This document shows positions 38,981 through 48,330 of a DNA stretch of 64,000 nucleotides, one piece after another; positions within the stretch are counted from its first letter, which is position 1; each line of letters opens with the position of its first letter. Location of the stretch: contig CAVXOY010000020.1 in NCBI GenBank assembly GCA_963763495.1, forward strand, positions 1-64,000, in the 5' to 3' direction. This stretch comes from DAOUEO01 sp963763495. GTDB lineage: Bacteria > Chloroflexota > Dehalococcoidia > DSTF01 > JALHUB01. The translations under genes were made by a program, and so were the position numbers. The notes beneath the pieces were generated by a model, which searched no databases, was not told where the DNA came from, and worked only from the letters and a program-made list of their open reading frames with translations.

Positions 38981-41174
38981 TGGGGTGGAGGAGTGCTTTC
39001 CTCTTGGTCAGGGAGAGGAGTCTCCGCGGCAGGCGGCTCCTCCGTGGCGGCGGGTTGGCTCTCCTGTCCCAGCGGCGGCAAGGCGGTGTCGTACAGGGAG
39101 TCGCCGTCGAGAAGATAGAGGCGGGCTGTCACCCCGTCCACGTCTACCGCCTGGAGGTCGGTGAACTTGCTGCTGACGATCTGGCCCTGGAACTGGCCGT
39201 TGAGCGCGAAAGCCACAACCCGCTTGTTGCCCGCGGTCGACCACCAGCAGCCCCCCTTCGCTAAGCAGCAGCGAGGCGGGGGAGACGATGGGCTGGTCAA
39301 TGCCGTCCATCTCGAAAGCTATCTCCTGTCCCCCGGAGAAGCGGCGGATGCCGCCTTTCTCCGTTGAGCACGTAGACATCGCCGCTGACGCCGATGCCCA
39401 CGGCGCCCGCCAGGTCTGCGCCTGACAGCAAGCCTGTGCGCTCGCTGTCAAAGCCGCCGTCCGTGGGCAGGTAGCGCCACACCTGGTCACCCTCAGTATC
39501 CAGCACGTACAGATTGCCGCTGTATACGGCGAGGCCGTCGGCCGATGTCCAGCCGTCGGCGCCCCGCAGGGAGACGAGGCCGGTGCCCTTGCTGGGGTGG
39601 AAAGAGAATAGATGACGGTCGCTGTCCAGGATTAGCAGTCTGCCGCCGTTGACGTCGGGCGCCCAGGTCATCTGGAGCGGCCGGCCCGCCTTGATGACGC
39701 CCACGAAATCGCCTTCGCTGAGGATTACCTCCGCCTTCGCCTCGGGCTGTCCCAGAGCAAGGCCTATGATCCGGCCTCCCTTGCGGTCGAGGAAGTACGC
39801 TTCGCCGTCGCCGACGACCAGCCGTTGGAGAGAGATGTCGCCGGTCACCTGAGTCCGCAGATCGGCGAGGGGACGGAGGTCGGTTACTTCGTAGACGGCG
39901 TCCATCTCCGCCAGCGCCCGGGCTACCTCGGCGCGGAGGGTCTGGAGTTCAGCGTCGTCGGAGTGGATATCCGTCGCGTCGACAAGCAGTTCATCCGCCT
40001 TCTGTAGTTGGAGGCGTTTGTCGCCGAGGTCGGTCAGGGTCAAGGCGTCGGAGTAGGAGGCGCGGGCCTCCGTCAGAAGGGAAGAGAACTTGTCCTCGCG
40101 GTTCTTCTCCATCGAGTCGGGGAGAAGGCACCACGCCAGCAAAGCGCCGACTCCCAGCAGCAGGGCGATGATGATCATCCACCAGGAGAAGAGGTGGGTG
40201 CGGCTTGAGGTTGTAGTGCGAGAGTAGTTGCGGAGGCTCGGTTGGGAGCTTCGGAGACGGACAGTGGTATGAGTGATGTCGGGGGAGGGTGGGGCGGCCC
40301 CTTCCGGCCTGAAGGCAGGCGGGGCATACTCCTCCTCGTCTCCCTCCAGTTCCTCCAGCGGCGAGCTGGCCTCGTCATCGCTGGGGGCCGGCGGCGGTTC
40401 GATAGCCGTGAAGTCTAGCTGTCTCTCTGACTCCTCGACGAAGGTTACTTCTCGATCTTCGACCTCAGTCTCTGCGGGTTCCTCAGCAGCGGCGAGTGGG
40501 GGTTCGATGACGGCCTCCGGCTCGGCGTAGCAGCTTAGGAGGAAGGCCGAGAAATCCGGCAGGTCGCGGGTGAGCAGGTAGACCTCCGAGAGGGCCTGCT
40601 CCCCGTCCGCTCCGAGGAGGGCGGCGAGCGTCTCATCGTCGGCGACTTCGGAGAGAATGGGGGATGTCACCAGCACCAGATCGCCCGGCGCCAGATCGAA
40701 TCGGGTTAGCTCCGGGCGTAGCTCTTCGCCCAGACCGACGACAGCGGTGGATTGGGGGTCCTGCGGTGTCAGGCGCTGGAGGCCGCTCCCAGTGCGGTGG
40801 TAGGCGAGGCTGGGGCCGACCTGGGCCAGATAGGCAAGCGATCCCCGCACGACCAGGCAGCTTAGGCCGGCGCCCACCTGGTGTTCGCGGAGGCTGCGGC
40901 GGTTCCAGTCGCGGAGGTTCTCGTGGGCGGCGCTGATCGCCTTGACCAACGCGCCGGTCAGGGAGAGGCTCTGCCGTTCAAACAGGTGGCCGATGACCGC
41001 CACCAACTGGCCGCAGAACTCCTCGCTTCCCGGCAGAGCGGGATGGACGAGGACGTAGAGATCGGCAGGCTCTTCACCGGGCTCGCGCCAAGTGAACGCT
41101 CCCTGCCAGGGGCCTGTCTCTTCTGCCTGCCCCCGCGCAATCCCAAAACGCCCGACCCACGTTCTGACAGCCAT
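38977..41174 (-). CDS. PP2C-like domain, membrane helix and beta-propeller protein, two frameshifts
   Basis: The N-terminal 230 residues resemble a PP2C phosphatase (AGLSCLVVRGSLAYLAQVGP, then GLQRLTPQDPQS and LVLVTSPILSE), but the metal-binding DG and GD/DN motifs are not visible, so it is probably a pseudophosphatase. An acidic linker, a membrane helix (MIIIALLLGVGALLAWCLL) and a coiled region follow. An extracellular NHL-type beta-propeller then continues through shifts near 39360 and 39240 to LYLLDGDSLYDTALPPLG and a Pro/Glu tail. ATG 41174 is preferred to the longer frame from 41255 because TATAAT lies 9 bases before it. The last codon region overlaps the tsaD start. Confidence 0.65.
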
Positions 41175-41183
41175 CCCTGGCAG

Positions 41184-41211
41184 ATTATACCATCCTCTAT
41201 TGGGCAAACAA
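41184..41211 (-). promoter_or_regulatory. Promoter of the PP2C-like gene
   Basis: On the minus strand TTGTTT, 16 bases, TATAAT; the -10 box ends 9 bases before ATG 41174, giving a leaderless or very short leader. Confidence 0.6.
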
Positions 41212-41318
41212 GGCACCCGTTGAGGATGTACCGCGGGGAAGGGCTCTCCCCGCAATCGGGGGGTGCGATGATATGCTCGTATTCGGGGCAGGGTGTATGA
41301 TTATCGAGAGGTGAGAGC

Positions 41319-42083
41319 ATCAACGAGCAGAGGATCCGGCAACTCCTAGCAGCGGTGGCCGGCGGCGCCACTTCGGTTGAAGACGCCCTGGAAGAACTGC
41401 GCTATCTGCCCTACGAGGACATCGGCTTCGCCAAGATCGACCACCACCGGGCCCTGCGCGATAACCTGCCTGAGGTGATTCTCGGCGAGGGCAAGACGAC
41501 GGCCCAGATCGTTGCCGTGGCAGAGAAGCTGGTGGAGCGATCGGGACGCCTCCTCGTTACCCGCGTCGATGAGCCCTGCTTTCAGGCGATCCGGGAGCGC
41601 ATCGCCGATGCTGTCTACCACGAAGAGGCACGGGCGGTGACTGTAGATCGTCACCCTCCGGTCCCGATGACCGGCGTCGTCATCCTCTGCGCTGGGACCG
41701 CCGACCTGCCGGTGGCGGAGGAGGCGGCGGTGACATCGGAACTGATGGGCCATCAGGTCGAGCGGGTGTACGACGTCGGCGTGGCGGGAATACATCGCCT
41801 GCTCGACCACCTGCCGAAGCTCCGAGAGGCGCGGGTCCTGGTCGTCGTCGCTGGAATGGAAGGCGCTCTACCCAGCGTTGTCTCGGGCCTCGTCTCGTCG
41901 CCCGTAATCGCTGTGCCCACCTCCACCGGGTATGGGGCCGCCTTCCAGGGCTTGGCTCCTCTGCTGACCATGCTGAATAGCTGCGCCCCCGGCGTCGCCG
42001 TTGTGAACATCGACAACGGCTTCGGCGCCGGCTACCTTGCCGCTGTGATCAACCGCCTCGCCTGTTCTGCCGACGAGGACTAG
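41319..42083 (+). CDS. larB: Nickel-pincer cofactor biosynthesis carboxylase LarB
   Basis: Carboxylates and hydrolyses nicotinic acid adenine dinucleotide, the first step of the nickel-pincer nucleotide. The PurE-like fold includes LPYEDIGFAKIDHHRALR, EVILGEGKT, CAGTADLPVAEEAAVT and IDNGFGAGY. A conserved LarB start (xNEQRIRQLLAAVAGG) begins at an in-frame ATC codon at 41319, 5 bases after GAGAGGTGA (41305-41313). There is no ATG, GTG or TTG in this frame until GTG 41355. The start is therefore either a rare ATC or a base error for ATG. larC follows after 32 bases. Confidence 0.9.
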   Translation: MNEQRIRQLLAAVAGGATSVEDALEELRYLPYEDIGFAKIDHHRALRDNLPEVILGEGKTTAQIVAVAEKLVERSGRLLVTRVDEPCFQAIRERIADAVYHEEARAVTVDRHPPVPMTGVVILCAGTADLPVAEEAAVTSELMGHQVERVYDVGVAGIHRLLDHLPKLREARVLVVVAGMEGALPSVVSGLVSSPVIAVPTSTGYGAAFQGLAPLLTMLNSCAPGVAVVNIDNGFGAGYLAAVINRLACSADED

Positions 42084-42115
42084 CGGCCTAGCGCGGTTGA
42101 TCGAGAGAGGAAGCA

Positions 42116-43304
42116 ATGCACCCCATCGCCTATCTCGACTGTTTCTCCGGCATCAGCGGCGACATGCTCCTCGGCGCCTTGGTGGACGCCGGGCTGCCCG
42201 CCTCCGCCCTGCGCCGTGAGCTGGGGAAGCTGGGAATAGAGGGCTATCGCCTGAGAGTCAAGAAGACCCAGCGGGCCGGACTCGCAGCGACCCAGGTTAT
42301 CGTTGGTCTGGAGAAGCGATCATTCCCACGGCCGTCTGAACGAAGTCCTTGCTCTGATCGACAAGAGCACTCTGCCCGATAGCGACAAGAAGAGCGGCGC
42401 TGCCATCTTCCAGCGCCTGGCCGAGGCGGAGGCGCGGGTGCATGGCGCCACGCCGGAGTCGGTTGTGTTGCACGAACTGGGCTCGCTGGATACCGTCATC
42501 GATGTCATGGGAGCGGTGGCAGGGTTGCGCCTCCTCGGTGTCGGAGAACTATTCGCCTCGCCCTTACCGGCCGGTGGGGGAAGCGTGGAGGGGAGCCATG
42601 GGTCTCTGCCCGTTCCCGCGCCGGCCACCTTGGAGCTGATCGCCCGCGCCGGTGCCCCCCTTTCGCAGACTGATTGGCAGGGTGAGCTTGTCACCCCGAC
42701 CGGCGCTGCTATCGTCACTACGCTTGCCCGCTTCCAGAGGCCGGCGATGCGAGTCAACAAAGTCGGCTATGGCGCCGGCAGTTACGACTTCGCGGGCCGG
42801 CCCAACGTGCTACGCGTTTGGCTGGGAGAGAAGTTGCCGGAGGAGAAGGGGGCGACGCTCCTGGTGGAGACCAATATCGACGACATGAGCCCGGAGGTCC
42901 TGGGTTACGTGCAGGAACGCCTATTCGCCGCCGGCGCCGCCGACGTCTGGTTCACCTCGATTCAGATGAAGAAGAACCGGCCGGCGACTAAGCTGTCCGT
43001 TCTCTGTGCGATGGAGAAAGAGGACGCGATTGTCGGCGTGCTGCTGCGGGAGAGCTCGACGCTGGGGGTGCGCGTGACGCAGGTGCGCCGGCACGAGGCG
43101 GAGCGGGAAGTGGTCACTTTCCCTTCCAGCCTGGGAAAGGCAACGGTGAAGATCAAGCGCTGGAACCAGGAGCCGGTACAGGTCTCTCCGGAATACGAAG
43201 ACTGCCGCCGCTTGGCGCGAGAGAAGGAGATGCCTCTTGCCGAGGTCTACCGGATCGTCCAGGCAGAGGCCATTGTCTACATGAAAGAGAGGGGCATCCA
43301 GTAA
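42116..43304 (+). CDS. larC: Nickel-pincer cofactor nickel insertion protein LarC, one frameshift
   Basis: CTP-dependent nickel cyclometallase, the last step of pincer synthesis. The start reads YLDCFSGISGDMLLGALVDA; after a one-base shift at about 42311-42320 it continues with HSHGRLNEVLALID, VVLHELGSLDTVIDVMGAV and ETNIDDMSPEVLGYV. Joined length is about 395 residues. In Lactiplantibacillus plantarum larC uses programmed frameshifting, but at a different place (between larC1 and larC2). Here the break is near residue 65 and lacks a slippery run, so error is more likely. larE and larA are not in the window. Confidence 0.9.
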
Positions 43305-43317
43305 GGATACCCCTCTC
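43287..43317. terminator. Hairpin terminator over the larC stop
   Basis: GAGAGGGGCATCC and GGATACCCCTCTC pair across a 5-base loop (43287-43299 and 43305-43317), spanning the TAA of larC. It lies between convergent genes. Confidence 0.7.
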
Positions 43318-43351
43318 GGTTCTGCCGAAGGGAATTGACCGAGGGTTCCCG

Positions 43352-43918
43352 CTACTGGGAACCGGTCATGACCGTCAGGCTGGTCTTGCCGCTGTCCTCG
43401 CCGACCATGATCCAGGCAGCGGTCTTGCCGTCGTCCTTGCTCCAAACGCCGATGCCACCGGCACCCTCCTCACCGGAGGTGGCGAATACCCACTCTTCTT
43501 TCCACCCGCTCATCTTGTCTTTGTACCACTCAAAGACATCGTCCGGAGAGTCGTCGGTCTCGTAAATGCCGTACTTGACAGTCTCAAAATCAGCGGGGTT
43601 CTCGCCGTCCCCAATCGCCGGTATGAGCGCCTCATCTCCCGACCATTCGCCGGTCATGACCTCGTCGGCCCCCGGGTAGATGGGCACGTTATCCAGCGAG
43701 CCACCGCTATCTCCACCATCATCCTCTTTTGTCTCTTTGGCGGCGGGCGTGTCCTTGTCCTCAGGAGTGTCTTCCCCGTCCGTCTCTTTGGTCTCCTCGG
43801 CTACCGGTGTTGTCTTGTCCCCGTTCTCTTTCTCATCGTCCCCACCGCCACAGGCGACAAACGCTGCTCCGGCAACCAGAGTCAACGCGACCAGGAAGAA
43901 AGCTAATGTCTTCTTCAA
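43352..43918 (-). CDS. Secreted lipoprotein of unknown function
   Basis: A 188-residue protein whose signal peptide ends in FVAC with Cys23, followed by a long acidic Asp/Glu/Lys/Thr linker and a small folded domain (NVPIYPGADEVM, then DDVFEWYKDKMSGW). Similar IYPGA...WYK domains occur in other lipoproteins of unknown role. The start is TTG 43918, 6 bases after AAGGAGGT; the longer frame from 43951 reads through the ribosome site and is rejected. Confidence 0.8.
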   Translation of the reverse strand: MKKTLAFFLVALTLVAGAAFVACGGGDDEKENGDKTTPVAEETKETDGEDTPEDKDTPAAKETKEDDGGDSGGSLDNVPIYPGADEVMTGEWSGDEALIPAIGDGENPADFETVKYGIYETDDSPDDVFEWYKDKMSGWKEEWVFATSGEEGAGGIGVWSKDDGKTAAWIMVGEDSGKTSLTVMTGSQ

Positions 43919-44036
43919 CCGTACACCTCCTTGCGCGGGCTGGTGAAACAACCAGCCTCTTGAATTATCGACGGCCCCTGTCCAAATGTCAATTAGGGTA
44001 GTCTCGCATACTACTGTCGCTCCGCCTCTCCCTTCC

Positions 44037-44756
44037 CTAGCCGCTGAATCCCAGCCCCTGCTCCTTCAGACTGAGATAGCGCCCGTGGCCGATGATGAGG
44101 TGGTCCAGCACCTCGATATCGAGAAGACGGCCCGCCTCCACCATCTGGCGGGTCATCGCGACATCGTCGGCCGACGGAGTTGGGTCACCCGAAGGATGAT
44201 TGTGCACCACTATCAGCGCTGGACAGTTGCGGCGGACCGCCTCGCGGAAGATCTCGCCCGTCCGCACCAAAGAGGCGTTGACACTGCCTTTGTAGACCTC
44301 AGGGGTTCCCATCACCTCGTTACGCGTGTTCAGAAGCACGACGCGCAGGTGTTCCTGTTCCAGGAGGCTCATTTCCGGGGAGAGCAGATTGGCGGCGTCG
44401 GCGGGAGACCGCACGACCGCTTTGGCGTCGGGTTGTGTCGCCGAAAGGCGCTTCCCCAACTCCAGCGCTGCCTTCAACTGAGCGGCCTTAGCCTCGCCGA
44501 GCCCCCGTTCGTTGCAGAGCTCGGCGAAGCTCGCGCGCGCCAGCCCCGCCAGACCCTGGTGGTGCGAGAGAAGGCGCGACGCCATCTCCAGCACACTCTC
44601 TTTGCTGGCCCCCGTCCTCAAGATGATAGCCAGCAACTCCCCATTGGAGAGGGCCTGGGGGCCGTAATCGCGCAGCCGTTCCCGTGGCCGCTCAGCGGCT
44701 GGGAGGTCCCGGATCAGTGTGTAGTACTCCAAGGGGGCCTTCTCGCTTGTTGACAC
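44037..44756 (-). CDS. radC: RadC-family JAB-domain protein
   Basis: 239 residues. An N-terminal helix-hairpin-helix-like region (RERLRDYGPQALSNGELLAI) is followed by the JAMM metal site LIVVHNHPSGDPTPSADD (His185, His187, Asp near 198) and YSLKE-like RYLSLKEQG. The metal-binding residues are intact. A role in DNA repair is traditional but disputed. Usual length. Confidence 0.92.
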   Translation of the reverse strand: MSTSEKAPLEYYTLIRDLPAAERPRERLRDYGPQALSNGELLAIILRTGASKESVLEMASRLLSHHQGLAGLARASFAELCNERGLGEAKAAQLKAALELGKRLSATQPDAKAVVRSPADAANLLSPEMSLLEQEHLRVVLLNTRNEVMGTPEVYKGSVNASLVRTGEIFREAVRRNCPALIVVHNHPSGDPTPSADDVAMTRQMVEAGRLLDIEVLDHLIIGHGRYLSLKEQGLGFSG

Positions 44757-44783
44757 AGATGCCTTTCTCCGCTGCTCGGCGGA

Positions 44784-45221
44784 TCAGCGGGCGGCGGCGG
44801 GTTTCCCGCTCTCCTTGTGCAACGTCACCATCGTGTTCGTATGGGGGTAGTAGGTGATGGAGACGGTATCGCCCTTCTCCAGCTTGTCATAGAGCACGTG
44901 GGGGATCTTGAACACGTTCTTATTGACATAAATGTAATGCCCCGGCATGATCTGCAGACCGCCGCGGCCCCACATACGAAGGATTTCGCCGGTCGTTGCT
45001 TTGGGCTGTGCCAGCAGGTCGCGCAGGGCCTGGATGCTCTGGTATCCGGTGAGAAGAGCCAGCAGGCTGAGGACGACGAGGAAGGGGATCTGATCGCGAT
45101 TGTCGATGAGGATATCGATCAGAGTGGCAACCCAGCCGGCGCCGATGACGAGAAACAGGGGAGTGTAGATAGCGGCATCCCTGATGATCGCCGACCTGGC
45201 CGCGGATCGCCTCTCATCCAA
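44784..45221 (-). CDS. Small membrane protein of unknown function
   Basis: 145 residues with two membrane helices (IYTPLFLVIGAGWVATLIDI and IPFLVVLSLLALLTGYQSIQ), then a soluble C-terminal part with FKIPHVLYDKLEKGDTVSIT. The latter resembles a small beta domain. I do not recognise the family. It is followed by radC after 27 bases and preceded by the LysM gene, all on the minus strand. Confidence 0.65.
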   Translation of the reverse strand: MDERRSAARSAIIRDAAIYTPLFLVIGAGWVATLIDILIDNRDQIPFLVVLSLLALLTGYQSIQALRDLLAQPKATTGEILRMWGRGGLQIMPGHYIYVNKNVFKIPHVLYDKLEKGDTVSITYYPHTNTMVTLHKESGKPAAAR

Positions 45222-45235
45222 GACCGCGCTCGTCC

Positions 45236-45805
45236 TTATTGGGGTATGATCAGCGTCTGCCCGGGTTGGAGCAGAGGGTCTTCGAGACTGAGATCGTTTC
45301 GCTCCGCTATCCGTCTAGCGAAGTCCGCCAGATCCTCTCCGGGAGGGAGAAACTGCTCGGCGATGCTGAATAGAGAATCACCTTCTCCCACGGTGTACTC
45401 GGTAGCACCGGGAGTAGTAGTTGCGCGCGGTGTCGCGGCTGGTGTGCCTTCCGGTGTACCGGCCGGAGTTGCTGCCGGCGTGCCCTCTGGTGTGCCCGCT
45501 CGTGGCGTGATTATGGTGGGCGTCAGCAACGGCGGCCGCACTGTGGAGGTCGCCGCCGCTGTCGGCGCGATGATGCTGGGCGGCGACTGGCTTGCCTCCT
45601 CCGGCGGCTTCAGCAGGAGCCAGAGAGCAACGGCTGTTCCCACCAGAAGCGCCAGAAGCGACCCCCGGTAGAGCAGATAGGAAGGCAGGGCGCTGGCGGG
45701 CTGCAGACACTCGGCGCAGAGTTCGTCGCCATGATCGCTACAGTACAGCCTACCGCAGCGCCTGCACTCATGAACCGCATCCTTGTCGCAGGCGTAACAC
45801 TTCAT
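45236..45805 (-). CDS. Zinc-finger, membrane helix and LysM protein
   Basis: 189 residues. The N-terminus has paired cysteines and His (CYACDKDAVHECRRCGRLYC, then SDHGDELCAEC), a B-box/zinc-ribbon type finger in the cytoplasm. One membrane helix (LLALLVGTAVALWLLL) follows, then a TPEGTPAATPAG repeat stalk and a C-terminal LysM domain (YTVGEGDSLFSIAEQF ... LLQPGQTLIIPQ) that would bind peptidoglycan or similar glycan outside. Such finger-helix-LysM chains are unusual; function unknown. Confidence 0.8.
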   Translation of the reverse strand: MKCYACDKDAVHECRRCGRLYCSDHGDELCAECLQPASALPSYLLYRGSLLALLVGTAVALWLLLKPPEEASQSPPSIIAPTAAATSTVRPPLLTPTIITPRAGTPEGTPAATPAGTPEGTPAATPRATTTPGATEYTVGEGDSLFSIAEQFLPPGEDLADFARRIAERNDLSLEDPLLQPGQTLIIPQ

Positions 45806-45880
45806 GCAAGCGGCACTATAACAGTTTTTGGCGCCTTTGACCAGTAAGGCAAGGGCTGATCATTATGAGATTAAGCTCAA

Positions 45881-46321
45881 CTAGGCGAGCTCGACGGTGG
45901 CGCCGGCGTCGCGCAGCTTGGTCGCCGCGGCCTCTGCGTCCTCCTTGGAGATGCCTTCCTTCACGTTGGTAGGCGCGCTCTCCACCAAGTCCTTCGCCTC
46001 TTTCAGGCCCAGAGTGGTAACCTCGCGCACTGCCTTGATGACGTTGATCTTGTTGGCGCCCATGTCCTTGAGGACGACCGCCCACTCTGTCTTCTCCTCC
46101 ACCTCCTCGGCGGGGGCAGCCGCCTCGGCGCCAGGCGCGGCGGCGACGGCCACGGGAGCGGCGAAGGCCATGGGAGCGGCGCTAACTCCGAACTCCTCCT
46201 CGATGCGCTTGTTCAGGTCGCGTACCTCAAGGATCGTCATCTCCTTGATCAGATCGAAAGCCTGATCTACGCGGCCGCTTGCTCCTTCTTTCTCTGTCGA
46301 CTTTGTTGCCTTGGTTGCCAC
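45881..46321 (-). CDS. rplL: 50S ribosomal protein L7/L12
   Basis: 146 residues, with an N-terminal dimer helix region, an Ala-rich hinge (APVAVAAAPGAEAAAPAEE) and the C-terminal domain (KINVIKAVREVTTLGLKEAK). Slightly longer than usual owing to an N-terminal TKATKSTEKEG extension. It follows rplJ. rpoB does not follow, unlike the common rplKAJL-rpoBC order. Confidence 0.97.
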   Translation of the reverse strand: MATKATKSTEKEGASGRVDQAFDLIKEMTILEVRDLNKRIEEEFGVSAAPMAFAAPVAVAAAPGAEAAAPAEEVEEKTEWAVVLKDMGANKINVIKAVREVTTLGLKEAKDLVESAPTNVKEGISKEDAEAAATKLRDAGATVELA

Positions 46322-46396
46322 TTTGTTATTCCTCCTCTATTTGAGAACTGAGAACATCGCACAATGAAGCTGTGGCTGAGCAGCGTGGAGAAAAGG

Positions 46397-46957
46397 CTAA
46401 GCCTTCTCCAACTGCTTCGCCCGGGCATCCAACAGGCCGGCCAGTTGAAACAAGCTCGAGTTCAAGAGCTGGCCGGTTGGATGGACGAATGTCGATGCCA
46501 ATAGCTGGGCCAAACGGTAAACCGGCGCCTGAATGTTCCCGGCTAGCCGCCCCATCATTATTGGCCGCGGTGGCAGCGTCGCTATGTCGGCCAGGTCGCG
46601 CGCCGAGAGCAGTTGGCCCTCCATGAAGGCGCGCCGGGGGGCGAACGCGTTCTTGGCTGATTGCGCGTACTCTCTTACCAGCTTGGCCGTCTCCGCCGCG
46701 TCGCCGTAACTGAAGATGATCGCCGTAGGGCCCTCGCCGAGCTCGCCGACCTCCGGCTTACCTGCCGCGGCAGCGGCCAGCCGGAGCAGGGTGTTCTTGG
46801 TGACGCGGACCTGCACCCCTTTCGCGCCGAGCTGGCGGCGCAGCGTTCCCATCTCGGTCACCCGAAGGCCCTTGTACTCGGCCCCGATTATGATGGAGCT
46901 CCGCGTGATCTCCTCCGTGAGCTCCTCCACGATCTGCATCTTTTTCGCTGTTGGCAT
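46397..46957 (-). CDS. rplJ: 50S ribosomal protein L10
   Basis: 186 residues with the family pattern IIIGAEYKGLRVTEMGTLRR, KNTLLRLAA and EGPTAIIFSYGD. GGAAGGGGAGAG precedes ATG 46957. It is probably autoregulated through the upstream leader. Confidence 0.97.
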   Translation of the reverse strand: MPTAKKMQIVEELTEEITRSSIIIGAEYKGLRVTEMGTLRRQLGAKGVQVRVTKNTLLRLAAAAAGKPEVGELGEGPTAIIFSYGDAAETAKLVREYAQSAKNAFAPRRAFMEGQLLSARDLADIATLPPRPIMMGRLAGNIQAPVYRLAQLLASTFVHPTGQLLNSSLFQLAGLLDARAKQLEKA

Positions 46958-46979
46958 CTCTCTCCCCTTCCAGTAACAG

Positions 46980-47164
46980 AAAGGCCCTCGTCACCACAGA
47001 CAAGGGCCCTCAGGGAAGGTGGGGACTCAGGACGGGAGTCCGTCACCAACTTCTCCCTTGCCTCGGCGGGCATTTCTATTAACCCCGATATTCGGGGACC
47101 CGCTGTCTGCGGCGCCGTATGTATTCCAATGACGGGGGCTACAGGCCGCTCCGGCCGGTGGCCC
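46980..47164 (-). promoter_or_regulatory. L10 leader with attenuator
   Basis: The rplA-rplJ gap contains the conserved leader sequence AATGCCCGCCGAGGCAAGG and, near its 3' end, a strong hairpin (AAGGCCCTCGTC with GACAAGGGCCCT, 46981-47010 on the plus strand) followed on the minus strand by TTTCTGTT. This fits the L10(L12)4-binding leader that controls rplJL by transcription attenuation. Confidence 0.75.
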
Positions 47165-47878
47165 CTAGTTAGTCGTAAGGCTCAACGTGGGGGCCAGATC
47201 CAGCTTGATTCCCGGCCCCATCGTCGTTGTCAGAGTTATGCTCTTGATGAACTGCCCCTTTGCCCCGCTGGGCTTCGCCTTCACTATCGCCTCCACCATT
47301 GCCGCCAGGTTCTCCAAGAGCTTCTCTTCCTCAAAGCCTATCTTGCCGATGGGCACGTGGATGAGCGCGCTGCGGTCGAGGCGGAACTCTACCCGCCCTT
47401 GACGGGCATCGCGCACACCCTTGCCCATGTCTTGCTCTTCCAGCACCGTGCCGGAGCGCGGGTTGGGCATCAGACCACGGGGGCCGAGGACGCGTCCCAG
47501 CTTGCCCACCTTGCCCATAAGCTCTCTCTGCGCCAGTGCTACGTCGAAGTCCGTCCAGCCGCCCTCGACCTTCTTGATCAGGTCGTCGCCGCCGACGAAA
47601 TCAGCTCCCGCGTCCTGCGCTTGCTTGGCGCCCTCGCCCTCGGCGAACACAAGCACCCGCACCGTCTTGCCCAGGCCGTGCGGCAGCAGGACGGAGCCGC
47701 GTAGCTGCTGCTCGGCGTGGCGCGAGTCCAGCCCCGTTCGCATGTGCACCTCAACGGTCTCGTCGAACTTGGCGTAGGCGGCCTTCTTAGCGAGTTGAAT
47801 GGCATCCATCGGTTGGTATGTCTGCTGGCGGTCCACCAAGCCGACTGCCTGCTGGTAGTTCTTTCCTGGTTTACTCAT
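47165..47878 (-). CDS. rplA: 50S ribosomal protein L1
   Basis: 237 residues from ATG 47878 (the longer frame to 47920 is rejected). ATGAGTAA overlaps the rplK stop by 8 bases, implying translational coupling. Family motifs GKTVRVLVFAEG and LGRVLGPRGLMPNPRSGTV are present. Confidence 0.97.
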   Translation of the reverse strand: MSKPGKNYQQAVGLVDRQQTYQPMDAIQLAKKAAYAKFDETVEVHMRTGLDSRHAEQQLRGSVLLPHGLGKTVRVLVFAEGEGAKQAQDAGADFVGGDDLIKKVEGGWTDFDVALAQRELMGKVGKLGRVLGPRGLMPNPRSGTVLEEQDMGKGVRDARQGRVEFRLDRSALIHVPIGKIGFEEEKLLENLAAMVEAIVKAKPSGAKGQFIKSITLTTTMGPGIKLDLAPTLSLTTN

Positions 47879-48329
47879 CCTTCGTATCGTCCCCGTTTGC
47901 GGCCGGTTCCCGCACCTCAATCCCCATGCTCCGTGCGGTCCCCTCGACCATCTTCACTGCCGCCTCCAGATCCGAGGTGTTGAGATCTCTCATCTTGGTC
48001 TCGGCGATCTCCCGGACCTTGGCGGGAGAGATCTGCCCTACCTTCTCGCGTTTCTGCGAGGCGCTTCCTTTTTCGATTGTGATGGCCTTCTTCAGGAGGT
48101 CGGAGACGGGCGATGTCTTCAGGACATAGATGAAGGAGCGGTCTTCGTAGACGGTTATCTCCACCGGTACTATCGTGCCCGCCTGCGAGCTTGTGCGCTC
48201 GTTGTAGTCCTTGCAGAAGGCCATTATGTTGGCGCCGTGCTGACCCAGAGCAGGGCCCACGGGCGGCGCCGGGTTAGCCTTGCCGGCTTCGATTTGGAGC
48301 TTGATGATTGCGCGTATCTTCTTGGCCAA
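47871..48329 (-). CDS. rplK: 50S ribosomal protein L11
   Basis: 152 residues, including GKANPAPPVGPALGQHGANI and the C-terminal RNA-binding domain. It begins one base after the nusG stop codon. Confidence 0.98.
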   Translation of the reverse strand: MAKKIRAIIKLQIEAGKANPAPPVGPALGQHGANIMAFCKDYNERTSSQAGTIVPVEITVYEDRSFIYVLKTSPVSDLLKKAITIEKGSASQKREKVGQISPAKVREIAETKMRDLNTSDLEAAVKMVEGTARSMGIEVREPAANGDDTKDE

Positions 48330-48330
48330 G

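Noticed and set aside
42300..42330. Programmed frameshift in larC as in Lactiplantibacillus
   Set aside because: The break is near residue 65, not at the larC1/larC2 boundary, and there is no slippery run; many other genes show similar single-base breaks.
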